From positions 434,001 to 498,000 of the forward strand of contig NZ_JAHBCJ010000001.1 of assembly GCF_018390575.1 (NCBI RefSeq): a stretch of 64,000 nt of DNA, given 5' to 3'. The notes under the pieces were generated by a model that saw only the letters and a program-made list of their open reading frames with translations, was not told the DNA's origin and ran no database searches. The position numbers and the translations under genes are program-made. Shown in pieces: positions 52,592 through 61,700 of the stretch (positions are counted from its first letter, which is position 1; each line of letters opens with the position of its first letter). Source of the stretch: Bhargavaea massiliensis. GTDB taxonomy: Bacteria; Bacillota; Bacilli; Bacillales_A; Planococcaceae.

Positions 52592-53900
52592 CCCTGCCAC
52601 CTCCTGTACCGGCATTGTTCACGGGATGCCATTCCCCATTTTCCTCATAGAACCATTCCGGCTCCAGTGTATACAATGCTTCTTCACCGCGCTGGATAAG
52701 CTGGAGATGGTATCCCCGGACAATGTCATCGACTTGATTAAAATCAACTTCCGGGTCTGTACGGAGTCCTTCGGCCACGGCTGTACCGGCCGGAAGGCGC
52801 TTTTCCGCATTTTCCGGGGTAGGTTCACCCAACTGGTAATAAGGTCGTGCATAACTGGAGATTTGGCCATTGCCCCAAATCTGGGTAATCTCAGTCAATG
52901 TCATCTCGCTGAAGACAGGGTATCCCTCTACCACCATCCGGTATTTGATCTGTTTGCGCAGCGGATCCATCGACGAAAGGACGAATTCATTGGTCCAGCC
53001 GCCATGTCCGTTGACAAAGTCCAAACTGTCCATGAGCAGTTCACTTGGGATCGAAACCCCCTCGCTGTCGCTCATCCGCGTATTATTGAATCTCAGCGTC
53101 TTCATCTCTGTGTCAACAATCATCTGCCGCTCGATATCATGGTATTTTTCCGAGTGTTCGCCTGTCTTAACCTGCTTGACCAGGGTGGTGTCCGGGAACA
53201 GCACTTTCTTGAAGCGGGAAGGGCTGACTTCCTGCTGGAAAAAGGTCATGTTGCTGACAGATGCGCTTGTTGCAGGCAGATATAGCGTCATTGCCGTTTC
53301 CCGCTCGACCGCTCCGTAAGGCTCCAATCCTTTGGCCCCCGCCAGCAGATCATTGAGCTGTTCAGGTTCAACTCCTGTAGCTTGGGCTGTAAATCTTCGT
53401 CCGCCGTCTTTTCCGATAAAATGGATAAGCCCGATATCTGACTGTGTTTCAATGACGATCTGGCTAAAGCTGGCTTCCGTCGTCACCGAATCAGCAAACC
53501 GGAACAGACTGTCCGCAACCCCGAACGGAATGGGAGAACGGAAAAAGAGCGTGACAGTGTTGGGCTGGCTGATGATGTCATCGGCTTCTTCCATGGTGAC
53601 TTCCTTGTCGGCCTCCGTCAGGTTCTGGAACGACCACGTCTTCATAAAGTCCATCAGCTTTCCGATGTCCTCTCTGCCCGTTGTGCCGGTGACGCCGTCT
53701 TCTGACATGGCAATCAATTTATAGGGAAGGATCACATCGCCGAGTTTTTGTTTTTCCGAAATGGTTTCAACAGCCGGCGCCTGTTCGATCGGCTGATAAT
53801 TGGTCCGGAATGTCCAGATCGAGAATGTCAGCGACACACTGAGGAGGATGAGCAGAATGAGGACTGCCGATTTGATATGCTCTACATATTTCAATCCCAT
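52578..53900 (-). CDS. walH: Two-component system regulatory protein WalH (YycH)
   Basis: A 440-residue protein with one N-terminal membrane helix (SAVLILLILLSVSLTFSIWTF) and a large extracellular part; it binds WalK and WalI at the membrane and controls kinase activity. It overlaps walK by ten bases and walI by fourteen, so the operon is tightly coupled. Confidence 0.92.
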   Translation of the reverse strand: MGLKYVEHIKSAVLILLILLSVSLTFSIWTFRTNYQPIEQAPAVETISEKQKLGDVILPYKLIAMSEDGVTGTTGREDIGKLMDFMKTWSFQNLTEADKEVTMEEADDIISQPNTVTLFFRSPIPFGVADSLFRFADSVTTEASFSQIVIETQSDIGLIHFIGKDGGRRFTAQATGVEPEQLNDLLAGAKGLEPYGAVERETAMTLYLPATSASVSNMTFFQQEVSPSRFKKVLFPDTTLVKQVKTGEHSEKYHDIERQMIVDTEMKTLRFNNTRMSDSEGVSIPSELLMDSLDFVNGHGGWTNEFVLSSMDPLRKQIKYRMVVEGYPVFSEMTLTEITQIWGNGQISSYARPYYQLGEPTPENAEKRLPAGTAVAEGLRTDPEVDFNQVDDIVRGYHLQLIQRGEEALYTLEPEWFYEENGEWHPVNNAGTGGGRGGLE

Positions 53901-55711
53901 TCACCCGCCTCTTCAACTTCAAATGGAAGTGTGAAGAAGATAGTCGTGCCTTTGCCTTCCTCACTCTCCGCCCAGATGTGGCCGCCGTGGGCCTGAATCA
54001 TTTCCTTGGCGATGGCGAGGCCGAGGCCCGTTCCGCCCATTGCCCGGGAGCGGGCTTTGTCTGCGCGGTAGAACCGCTCAAAAATCCGCTTCACATTCGC
54101 TTCCGGAATGCCCATCCCTTCATCGGAAACCGCTATTTTAATATGATCATCTTCCGGCTGCACAGTGAACCTGACATTGCCGCCGTCCGGAGAGTACTTC
54201 AGGGCGTTTGAGATGATGTTGTCGATGACCTGGGTCATCTTGTCCATGTCGAGCTCCGTGTACAGCGGACCCGGCGGAATCTGCCTGATAAACTGGACGT
54301 CTTTGGACTTCATGAGTTCAAACCGGTCAATGATCCGGTGGAAGAATTTCACGAAGTCGACAATATCGGTGTTCAGCTCATACTCCCGGCTGTCCATCCG
54401 TGACAGCTGAAGAAGATCCGTGACGAGGCGGATCATCCGCTCTGTCTCGGTCTGTGTGACGTGCAGGAAGGAAGGGGCAATCTCCTCGTCCTTCCACGCA
54501 CCGTCCGCCAGCGCCTCCAGGTAGCTCCGCATGGAAGTGAGAGGCGTACGCAACTCATGACTGACATTCGAAACGAATTCACGGCGTTCCATTTCAATTT
54601 TCTCCTGCTCGGTGATGTCATGCAGGACGACAATCAGCCCGTTTACAAATCCGGTTTCTTTCTGGATAACCGAGAAGTTCGCCCGCAGGATGTATGGCCG
54701 CACCTCATCACTGAAGTCGATTGTGAGCGGCTCCTGCATATCGACAAAGTCTTCAAAGGTGTGCTCCGCCTCAAGGCCGAGCACAGCCGGCACTGGGCGG
54801 TTCAGAACATGTTCACGGGGAACGCCCAACATATCGAGCGCCGTGTCGTTGATCAGAATGATGCGCCCCTTCCGGTCGGTCGAGATGACGCCGTCTGTCA
54901 TGTTGGAGAGAACCGTGGCAAGCTTCCTGCGTTCGGATTCGGTTGACGACTGCGCCTCCTGAAGACGGGTTGTCAGATGGTTGAATGCCTTCGCCAAATC
55001 CCCGATTTCATCCTGGCCGTACACCCGGACCTTCCGGGCGAAGTTCCCTTTCGCCATGGCGCTCGCCTGCCTGGTCATATCGGCAATGGGCCGGGTGATC
55101 GTCTGGGCGAGGAGAATGCCAAGAATCACGGTGATCCCGAGTGAAAATATCGTTCCCCCTGCGAGAATCTGGTTGATGTCATTGATTTGTCCATACACCT
55201 TCTCGATGTTCGACTCGGTATAAATCGAGCCGATCACTTCGTCTCCGGACATGATCGGCTTCGCCAGCACCCAGATCCTGCGCTGGGACTCATTCAGGGA
55301 GATGCTATCGAATGAGCCACCAAACTGAATCGAATTCCTTACAAGTTCATTCACCATAAGCTGGTTGATCAGTTCATTGTTTTCATATTCGGATGTAGCG
55401 AGAATCCGCATCTTTGGATCGATGATCCTCACTTCGAGAATGTCATCCGAGGAAAAGCCATCAAGGACCGCGCGAAGACTTTCCTCGGGGGAAGGGTCTT
55501 CACCGGTCCTCTGCCGTGTCATTTCTTCCCTGACGCTGAATTCCAGGAGATTCACCCGGTCCTCGATGGACTCCTCAAAGTTCTTTTTCAGCGTCTCTTC
55601 AAGTTCCTGTGCAAAGTAGATGCCGATGACCTGCATGGCAATCAGGATGAGAAGAACGTACATGAGGACGAACTTCAGGTGAATGGACCGGAAAAAGCCG
55701 ACTTTCTGCAT
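53891..55711 (-). CDS. walK: Cell-wall sensor histidine kinase WalK (YycG)
   Basis: The essential kinase controlling cell-wall metabolism. The 606 residues contain TM1 (about 12-33), an extracellular sCache domain, TM2 (184-203), HAMP (204-256), PAS (262-370), the H-box FVSNVSHELRTPL with H385, and an ATPase domain with GMGIPE and GGTGLGLAI. It starts seven bases downstream of walR. Confidence 0.97.
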   Translation of the reverse strand: MQKVGFFRSIHLKFVLMYVLLILIAMQVIGIYFAQELEETLKKNFEESIEDRVNLLEFSVREEMTRQRTGEDPSPEESLRAVLDGFSSDDILEVRIIDPKMRILATSEYENNELINQLMVNELVRNSIQFGGSFDSISLNESQRRIWVLAKPIMSGDEVIGSIYTESNIEKVYGQINDINQILAGGTIFSLGITVILGILLAQTITRPIADMTRQASAMAKGNFARKVRVYGQDEIGDLAKAFNHLTTRLQEAQSSTESERRKLATVLSNMTDGVISTDRKGRIILINDTALDMLGVPREHVLNRPVPAVLGLEAEHTFEDFVDMQEPLTIDFSDEVRPYILRANFSVIQKETGFVNGLIVVLHDITEQEKIEMERREFVSNVSHELRTPLTSMRSYLEALADGAWKDEEIAPSFLHVTQTETERMIRLVTDLLQLSRMDSREYELNTDIVDFVKFFHRIIDRFELMKSKDVQFIRQIPPGPLYTELDMDKMTQVIDNIISNALKYSPDGGNVRFTVQPEDDHIKIAVSDEGMGIPEANVKRIFERFYRADKARSRAMGGTGLGLAIAKEMIQAHGGHIWAESEEGKGTTIFFTLPFEVEEAGEWD

Positions 55712-55717
55712 GAGGCG

Positions 55718-56425
55718 TTACTCCTGTTCCGGATTGCGCAGGTAGTATCCGACGCCGCGCCTTGTCACGATCCATGCCGGGTGGCTCGGATTGTCCTCAA
55801 TCTTCTCGCGGAGGCGGCGAATCGTCACGTCGACCGTCCTCACATCACCGAAGTAATCATAGCCCCAGACGGTCTGGAGCAAGTGCTCGCGTGTCATGAC
55901 CTGCCCGATGTGCTTGGAAAGATAGTGGAGCAGCTCGAATTCCCGGTGGGTAAGCTCGATCGATTCGCCGCGTTTTTGGACAATGTAGGCGTCCGGTTGG
56001 ATTGTCAGCTGGCCGACGGTGATGTCGTTGGACACTTCCTCTTCCGACTCAGCGGGAGCGGTTTGGTGACGGCGCATATTGGCCTTCACACGTGCAATCA
56101 GCTCACGGGTGCTGAACGGTTTTGTGACATAGTCGTCCGCGCCGAGTTCCAGCCCGAGAACTTTGTCGATTTCAGAGTCCTTGGCCGTCAGCATGATGAT
56201 CGGAAAGTCATATTTCTTTCTAAGCTCGCGGCAAACTTCCATGCCGTCCTTTTTCGGCAGCATGATATCCAGCAGCGCAAGGTCAGGAACAGTTTCTTCC
56301 ACACGTTCCAGCGCTTCTTCGCCGTCATATGCAGTGATGACATTGTAGCCTTCTTTTTTCAGATTGAATTGGAGGATGTCCGCAATCGGTTTTTCATCAT
56401 CCACTACAAGAATGGTCTTGTCCAT
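55718..56425 (-). CDS. walR: Response regulator WalR (YycF)
   Basis: An OmpR-family regulator of 235 residues with receiver acidic pair D9/D10, phospho-acceptor D53 (LALLDIMLP), the KPF lysine and a C-terminal winged helix ([35 protein letters not shown]). It heads walRKHIJ-htrA. An M23 peptidase gene upstream is likely one of its targets. Confidence 0.98.
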   Translation of the reverse strand: MDKTILVVDDEKPIADILQFNLKKEGYNVITAYDGEEALERVEETVPDLALLDIMLPKKDGMEVCRELRKKYDFPIIMLTAKDSEIDKVLGLELGADDYVTKPFSTRELIARVKANMRRHQTAPAESEEEVSNDITVGQLTIQPDAYIVQKRGESIELTHREFELLHYLSKHIGQVMTREHLLQTVWGYDYFGDVRTVDVTIRRLREKIEDNPSHPAWIVTRRGVGYYLRNPEQE

Positions 56426-56505
56426 GATGGTCTTCCCTTCTCATTATCAGGTTCGGTCCTGTTTCCCTTATGCTATCACGAGTTTGCAAGTTCCGCATCT
56501 TTGTG

Positions 56506-56522
56506 AGGTTGACTCTCAACCT
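56506..56522. promoter_or_regulatory. Inverted repeat upstream of walR
   Basis: AGGTTGACTCTCAACCT is a 7-3-7 palindrome about 80-96 bases before walR. It may be an operator for the wal promoter; the regulator is unknown. The remainder of the 284-base gap holds only the terminator of the upstream gene. Confidence 0.35.
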
Positions 56523-56663
56523 ATTTAACTGTCCGCAGGCAAGTTGTCCGAAACTGCAATGGAGAGTGTCGAATCCGGGAAATAAATGATTCATTTCCCG
56601 GGCAATAATCGTCTCGGAACGACATATTTCCCGAGTATATGACTGTAAGATGCCGGATGCTGA

Positions 56664-56696
56664 AAAGGACGGCGGCCCTGCGGCCTGCCGTCCTTT
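56664..56696 (-). terminator. Terminator of the M23 peptidase gene
   Basis: AAAGGACGGC pairs with GCCGTCCTTT around a GC-rich loop, followed by TCAGC rather than a long T-run, so strength is uncertain. Confidence 0.6.
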
Positions 56697-56709
56697 CTGC
56701 ATGATTCGA

Positions 56710-58170
56710 TTACTGGCTTACAACGGTAAGCGGATTGATGAGCTGTCCGTTCTTGCGCACTTCGAAGTGAAGATGCACGCCTGTTGACCTGCCTGTATTG
56801 CCCATCACGCCAAGTTTCTGGCCTTGGGCAAGTTTCTGGCCGGGTTTGACACTAATCGATTGCAGGTGGGCATACAGTGTCGTATAGCCGTTTCCATGGT
56901 CAACCACGACCCGGTTTCCGTAGCCGCCCTGAGGGCCGGTTGCGGTGACGGTGCCTGCGTCAGACGCAAGGATCGCCTTGCCGCTCGGGCGGGCAATGTC
57001 GATACCGTTGTGCTGGCGTCCCCAACGAGGTCCTTTCTTGCTCGAAACGTAGCCGCCCTGCGCCGGCCAGGCGAATTTCCCTGTGGACACGCCCGGCACG
57101 GCCTTTGTGCCCTTCAGGATCAGTTCATCAACCGGCTCTTCGACAACCTTGTCTTCCAGAACTTTCTCGGATACTTTTTTCCCGTTCACGGTTTCCGTGA
57201 CCGAAGTCATTTCTTTTTTGCCGTCTTTCCCGGCTTGGGCAATTTTCTTCTCGCCTTTCAGCAACGTTTCATCATCTTTCATGACCTTCTTATGCGCGAT
57301 TGGCGAAGCTTCACGATGCTTCCGGGTGACGGAGACTTCCACGTACGGCTCCTCGACAATGACCTTTACTGTTTCTCCGGCAGCAAGTGTCTCCTGTTCG
57401 CCCATTCCTCCGTTTAGCTCAAGGAGCTGTTCCATGCTCATGCCGTGTGACTTTGCGACTTTCTCGGGCGTGTCACCCTCTCCCGCGGTATAGTCATGCT
57501 CTGCAGGTTTTCCGGAGCGAAGCAGCTCAAGGGCATCTTCTTCCGTCTTGATGTTCTCGGGGTCGGTATAAACTTCCTTTGCCTGCAGGTCCGCCTTCAG
57601 GGAAAGGTGCGTCACCTGTGTCTGACCTTCTTCGGGCTCAGGAAACTCACCGGATTCCCGTGCAGCTTCGTAGTCTGCCAGTTCTTTCTCGGTCACGTGG
57701 GTCAGCTTGACGCCGCGGATCACCCGGTTGAATGCTTCCGGGTCCTTCAGGTGGAACAGGGTTTTTCCCTCCACCTGGACTGCGACAGACTTCGCTTCGA
57801 CAGCGAGTGTTTGATCAAGAGTTTTCTTCACGGATTCTTCATCAGCGGATTCGGAGCTTCCGAAAACTTTCTCCTTTACGACAGAGAGATCACGGCCGAC
57901 GACGAGTTCAAGGTCTTCGTGGGCATCTTCCGCTTTTGCCTTCTTGTCATTCACTGCATGGTCGATGACTTCCGGGCTCTTGACTGTTCCGATGTATTCG
58001 CCGCCTTCATAGACGTGATATTGGTCGTGGAGGCTTTCTTTCGCGAATCCCGTACCGGTGAAGAGAAGGGAGCCCAGGAGCACCGTCAACAAAACTTTCC
58101 TGATCTTCCCCTTCTTCTTTTTCCCGGAAGATGGAGAGTTTGCACTGTAATTATCTGTGTTTCCTTGCAT
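56710..58170 (-). CDS. LysM/G5-containing M23 family metallopeptidase
   Basis: A 486-residue exported cell-wall endopeptidase. An N-terminal anchor or signal (KVLLTVLLGSLLFTGTGFA) follows a basic start. A helical region comes next, then a LysM-like domain (about 225-270, YTAGEGDTPEKVAKSHGMSMEQLLELN), a G5-like domain (about 270-350, ending VDELILKGTK) and the M23 domain with HNGIDIARP, HGNGYTTLYAHL and the final HLHFEVRKNG. All zinc ligands are present. It sits beside walR and has a WalR box upstream, which fits hydrolase control by WalKR. Confidence 0.93.
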   Translation of the reverse strand: MQGNTDNYSANSPSSGKKKKGKIRKVLLTVLLGSLLFTGTGFAKESLHDQYHVYEGGEYIGTVKSPEVIDHAVNDKKAKAEDAHEDLELVVGRDLSVVKEKVFGSSESADEESVKKTLDQTLAVEAKSVAVQVEGKTLFHLKDPEAFNRVIRGVKLTHVTEKELADYEAARESGEFPEPEEGQTQVTHLSLKADLQAKEVYTDPENIKTEEDALELLRSGKPAEHDYTAGEGDTPEKVAKSHGMSMEQLLELNGGMGEQETLAAGETVKVIVEEPYVEVSVTRKHREASPIAHKKVMKDDETLLKGEKKIAQAGKDGKKEMTSVTETVNGKKVSEKVLEDKVVEEPVDELILKGTKAVPGVSTGKFAWPAQGGYVSSKKGPRWGRQHNGIDIARPSGKAILASDAGTVTATGPQGGYGNRVVVDHGNGYTTLYAHLQSISVKPGQKLAQGQKLGVMGNTGRSTGVHLHFEVRKNGQLINPLTVVSQ

Positions 58171-58281
58171 CTCATTCCCTTGTCCTTTCTGCGTTTCTCT
58201 ATCTATGTCTCTGTATTTATAATCTTAGCCTTAGCCACTTTAACAGCTACCTATATATAGGCACAAGCAATGCGGGCCATT

Positions 58282-58298
58282 TGTAATGCAACTGTAAA
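58282..58298 (+). promoter_or_regulatory. WalR box upstream of the M23 peptidase gene
   Basis: TGTAAT-GCAAC-TGTAAA is a perfect match to the WalR consensus TGTWAH-N5-TGTWAH. It lies 112-128 bases before the M23 start codon, on the opposite strand to the gene. Confidence 0.7.
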
Positions 58299-58420
58299 AT
58301 GGGACCCAATACCCAGTCGGCATTCCAAAATATTCGTCGATTATTTCATCAGAATGACGGCTGTGACAGCAGAAGAAATACAGAAACAGGAAGAGTTTAA
58401 CGTGCAAATTGGCGGAAACG

Positions 58421-58450
58421 AAAAAACCACCCTCCGGATCGGAGAGTGGC
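58421..58450 (-). terminator. Terminator of purA
   Basis: CCACTCTCCG and CGGAGGGTGG arms are followed by TTTTTT on the minus strand, 14 bases past the purA stop. Confidence 0.88.
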
Positions 58451-58463
58451 TTCACTTGCCGGC

Positions 58464-59750
58464 TTAGCGCCAGACGCTCTTGATGACGTTGGTCTGTGTG
58501 CGGTCAGGACCGACCGAGAAGATGGAGATCTGGACGCCTGTCAGCTGGGCAATGCGCTCCAGGTAATGGCGTGCATTTTCCGGCAGTTCGTCCAGGGAAC
58601 GGACACCTGTGATGTCTTCGCTCCAGCCCGGCATTTCTTCGTAGATCGGCTCGCAGTCGTCCAGCACCCGCAGATTCGCCGGGTACTCGGTGATCAGCTC
58701 GCCCTTGTAGCGGTATGCCGTGCAGATTTTGACCGTCTCGAGACCCGTCAGCACATCGATGGAGTTGACCGTCAGATCGGTCAGTCCGCTCACGCGGCGC
58801 GCATGGCGGACAACGACGCTGTCGAACCAGCCGATGCGGCGCGGGCGGCCTGTGGTCGTGCCGTATTCCTTGCCCACTTCACGGATGCGATCGCCGACTT
58901 CGTCAAACAGCTCTGTCGGGAACGGGCCGTCGCCGACACGGGACGTGTAGGCCTTGCAGACCCCGACCACATGATTGATCTTTGTCGGGCCGACGCCCGC
59001 ACCGATCGTGACGCCGCCCGCCACAGGATTCGATGACGTGACGAACGGGTATGTCCCCTGGTCGATGTCGAGCATGACGCCCTGTGCTCCCTCAAAAAGG
59101 ACACGGCGGCCTTCATCCAGTGCGTCGTTCAGCACTTTGGATGTATCTGTCACATATTGTGCGATCTTCTGTCCATACTCGTAGTATTCGTCGAGGATGT
59201 CTTCCACCTTGAAGCCTTCTGTCTCATAGAACTTCTCAAGCAGGCGGTTTTTCTCCTTCAGGTTGCGGGTCAGCTTTTCCTCGAACACTTCCTTGTCGAG
59301 GAGGTCGGCGATCCGGATGCCGATCCGGCCGGCCTTGTCCATATAGGCAGGGCCGATTCCCTTGCCGGTCGTGCCGATCTTGTTGTCACCCTTGCGGAGT
59401 TCTTCGACTTCATCGAGCTTGATATGGTAAGGCAGGATGACGTGCGCACGGTTCGAGATACGGAGATTGTCCGTCTCCACACCGCGTGCATGAAGCCCAT
59501 CCAGCTCGGTGACAAGCGCCTTCGGATCAACGACCATACCGTTGCCGATGACCGATATTTTATCCTTGTAAAAAATCCCCGACGGAATCAGGTGAAGCTT
59601 ATACGTTTCCCCGCCGAAAATGATCGTATGACCGGCATTGTTACCGCCCTGATAACGGGAGATGACCTCCGAGTTTTCCGAAAGAAAGTCGGTGATCTTC
59701 CCTTTACCTTCGTCTCCCCACTGCGTTCCGACTACCACCACTGATGGCAT
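58464..59750 (-). CDS. purA: Adenylosuccinate synthetase
   Basis: PurA couples IMP and aspartate with GTP to form adenylosuccinate for AMP synthesis. The 428-residue protein has the P-loop-like WGDEGKGK with D13, the catalytic H41 in NNAGHTI and [13 protein letters not shown]. Single gene with a sigma-A promoter next to the dnaC terminator. Confidence 0.98.
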   Translation of the reverse strand: MPSVVVVGTQWGDEGKGKITDFLSENSEVISRYQGGNNAGHTIIFGGETYKLHLIPSGIFYKDKISVIGNGMVVDPKALVTELDGLHARGVETDNLRISNRAHVILPYHIKLDEVEELRKGDNKIGTTGKGIGPAYMDKAGRIGIRIADLLDKEVFEEKLTRNLKEKNRLLEKFYETEGFKVEDILDEYYEYGQKIAQYVTDTSKVLNDALDEGRRVLFEGAQGVMLDIDQGTYPFVTSSNPVAGGVTIGAGVGPTKINHVVGVCKAYTSRVGDGPFPTELFDEVGDRIREVGKEYGTTTGRPRRIGWFDSVVVRHARRVSGLTDLTVNSIDVLTGLETVKICTAYRYKGELITEYPANLRVLDDCEPIYEEMPGWSEDITGVRSLDELPENARHYLERIAQLTGVQISIFSVGPDRTQTNVIKSVWR

Positions 59751-59805
59751 AGATCTGCACCTCCGATGGACGGTCTATTGTTCACGTCCGATTTCAAACA
59801 GATAT

Positions 59806-59834
59806 AGTGTACCAATGATCCGATAACGGGTCAA
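59806..59834 (-). promoter_or_regulatory. Sigma-A promoter of purA
   Basis: TTGACC (59834-59829), 17 bases and TACACT (59811-59806) form a good promoter, about 56 bases before the purA ATG. It begins two bases after the dnaC terminator, whose arms resemble PurR boxes. Confidence 0.75.
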
Positions 59835-59835
59835 G

Positions 59836-59884
59836 AAAAACCCGAACGCACAGATGCACTCCAGCATCGAACGTTCGGGTTTTG
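59836..59884 (-). terminator. Terminator of dnaC, PurBox-like arms
   Basis: AAAACCCGAACG pairs with CGTTCGGGTTTT and is followed by a T-run, five bases past the dnaC stop. Each arm also fits the PurR half-site AWWWCCGAACWWT in about 11 of 13 positions. Confidence 0.85.
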
Positions 59885-59888
59885 GAAG

Positions 59889-61241
59889 TCATGCCGGCGG
59901 TGCCTCATGCTGGCTCCAGTCAACATTGACGAATTTGTTATATTCTTTTACAAAAGCAAGCTTTACTGTGCCGGTCGGGCCGTTCCGCTGCTTCGCGACG
60001 ATGATTTCAATCATGTTCTGGTCTTCGGTTTCTTTGTCGTAATAGTCCTCACGGTAGAGGAAGGACACGATGTCGGCGTCCTGCTCGATTGAACCCGATT
60101 CACGAAGGTCGGACATCATCGGTCGCTTGTCCTGACGCTGCTCGACCCCACGGGACAGCTGGGACAGGGCGATGACCGGGACTTCCAGCTCACGGGCAAG
60201 CCCTTTGAGTGAGCGGGAGATCTCGGAAACTTCCTGCTGCCGGTTTTCGCCGGGCTTGCCGCTGCCCTGGATCAGCTGGAGGTAGTCGATCATGATCATG
60301 CCGAGTCCGTGCTCCTGTTTGAGCCGGCGGCATTTCGCGCGGATTTCGCTTACCCGGATGCCCGGAGTATCATCGATATAAATACCGGCGTTCGACAAAC
60401 TGCCCATCGCCATCGTGAGCTTGCGCCAGTCTTCGGCTTCAAGCGCGCCGGTCCTGAGCACTTGCGCGTCGATATTGCCTTCCGCGCAGAGCATCCGCAT
60501 GACCAGCTGGTCTGCGCCCATCTCGAGACTGAAGATGGCGACATTTTCTCCGGCCTTCGTCGCCACGTTCTGTGAAACGTTCAGCGCAAAGGCCGTTTTC
60601 CCGACGGATGGCCGTGCAGCGACGATGATCAGATCGTTGCGCTGGAAACCCGCCGTGATGTGATCGAGGTCACGGAACCCTGTCGGGATTCCGGTGACCT
60701 CGCCTTTTCGGGTATGGAGCAGTTCGATATTGTCGTACGTCTGGACGAGGACATCTTTGATGTGCTTGAAGTCGCCCGCATTTTTGCGGCTGGCGACTTC
60801 CATCATCTTTTTCTCGGCCTCTGCAAGCACCGCATCGACCTCGTCCTCACGAGTGAAGCCGTCCTCGACGATGCCCGTCGCGGTCCGGATCAGCCTCCGG
60901 AGAAGCGCTTTTTCCTCTACAATTTTTGCATAATACGCGACGTTCGCCGCAGTCGGTACGGCATTGGCGATCTCCGTGAGGTAGGAGATGCCGCCGACGT
61001 CCTCCAGCTCTTTCTTGGCTGAAAGCTCTTCTGTGACGGTAACGACGTCGATCGCTTCACCGCGGTCGCTGAGCGTCACCATCGTCCGGAAGATTTTCTG
61101 GTGGGACACCCGGTAGAAGTCCTCCGGCACAAGCGTCTCCGCCGCCGTGATAAGCGCCTGCGGTTCGAGGAAAATCGCCCCGATCACCGACTGCTCGGCT
61201 TCATTACTATGCGGCGGGACGCGGTCAAACTGCTGTTCCAT
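59889..61241 (-). CDS. dnaC: Replicative DNA helicase
   Basis: The DnaB-type hexameric helicase of the replication fork (called DnaC in Bacillus). The 450-residue protein has an N-terminal DnaB domain, Walker A ARPSVGKTAFALN, Walker B GMIMIDYLQLI and the DLRESGSIEQDAD motif of RecA-like helicases. It lies 12 bases downstream of rplI. Confidence 0.98.
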   Translation of the reverse strand: MEQQFDRVPPHSNEAEQSVIGAIFLEPQALITAAETLVPEDFYRVSHQKIFRTMVTLSDRGEAIDVVTVTEELSAKKELEDVGGISYLTEIANAVPTAANVAYYAKIVEEKALLRRLIRTATGIVEDGFTREDEVDAVLAEAEKKMMEVASRKNAGDFKHIKDVLVQTYDNIELLHTRKGEVTGIPTGFRDLDHITAGFQRNDLIIVAARPSVGKTAFALNVSQNVATKAGENVAIFSLEMGADQLVMRMLCAEGNIDAQVLRTGALEAEDWRKLTMAMGSLSNAGIYIDDTPGIRVSEIRAKCRRLKQEHGLGMIMIDYLQLIQGSGKPGENRQQEVSEISRSLKGLARELEVPVIALSQLSRGVEQRQDKRPMMSDLRESGSIEQDADIVSFLYREDYYDKETEDQNMIEIIVAKQRNGPTGTVKLAFVKEYNKFVNVDWSQHEAPPA

Positions 61242-61253
61242 TCCGTTCTCTCC

Positions 61254-61700
61254 TTATTCTTCCGTCACATGCACCTTGAGCGTCGCGGTGACGTCCGGAT
61301 GGAGCTTGATCGGAACATTGGTATAGCCGAGCGAGCGAATCGCATCCGGCAGGTCCATTTTCCGCTTGTCGATTTTGATGCCCTGCTGCTTCTCGAGCGC
61401 GGAGGCAATTTGCTTCGACGTGATCGAGCCGAACAGCCGGCCGCCTTCGCCGGATTTTGCCTTGAGCTCGACAGTCAGCTGCTCAAGCTTGGCCTGCAGT
61501 TCTTTTGCTTCGGCCAGCTCCTGTGCGGCATCTTTCTCTGCCCGCTTTTTCTGTCCTTCCAGCTTGCTCAGGTTTGCCGGCGTCGCTTCAACGGCAACGT
61601 TGTTCTTGAACAGGAAGTTTTGTGCGTAGCCGACGGAAACTTCTTTAATTTCACCTTTTTTTGCTTTGCCTTTTACGTCTTTAAGGAAGATCACTTTCAT
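61254..61700 (-). CDS. rplI: 50S ribosomal protein L9
   Basis: The 148-residue protein has the compact N-terminal domain [21 protein letters not shown], the long connecting helix (residues 41-75) and the C-terminal RNA-binding domain. It overlaps gdpP by four bases. Confidence 0.98.
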   Translation of the reverse strand: MKVIFLKDVKGKAKKGEIKEVSVGYAQNFLFKNNVAVEATPANLSKLEGQKKRAEKDAAQELAEAKELQAKLEQLTVELKAKSGEGGRLFGSITSKQIASALEKQQGIKIDKRKMDLPDAIRSLGYTNVPIKLHPDVTATLKVHVTEE

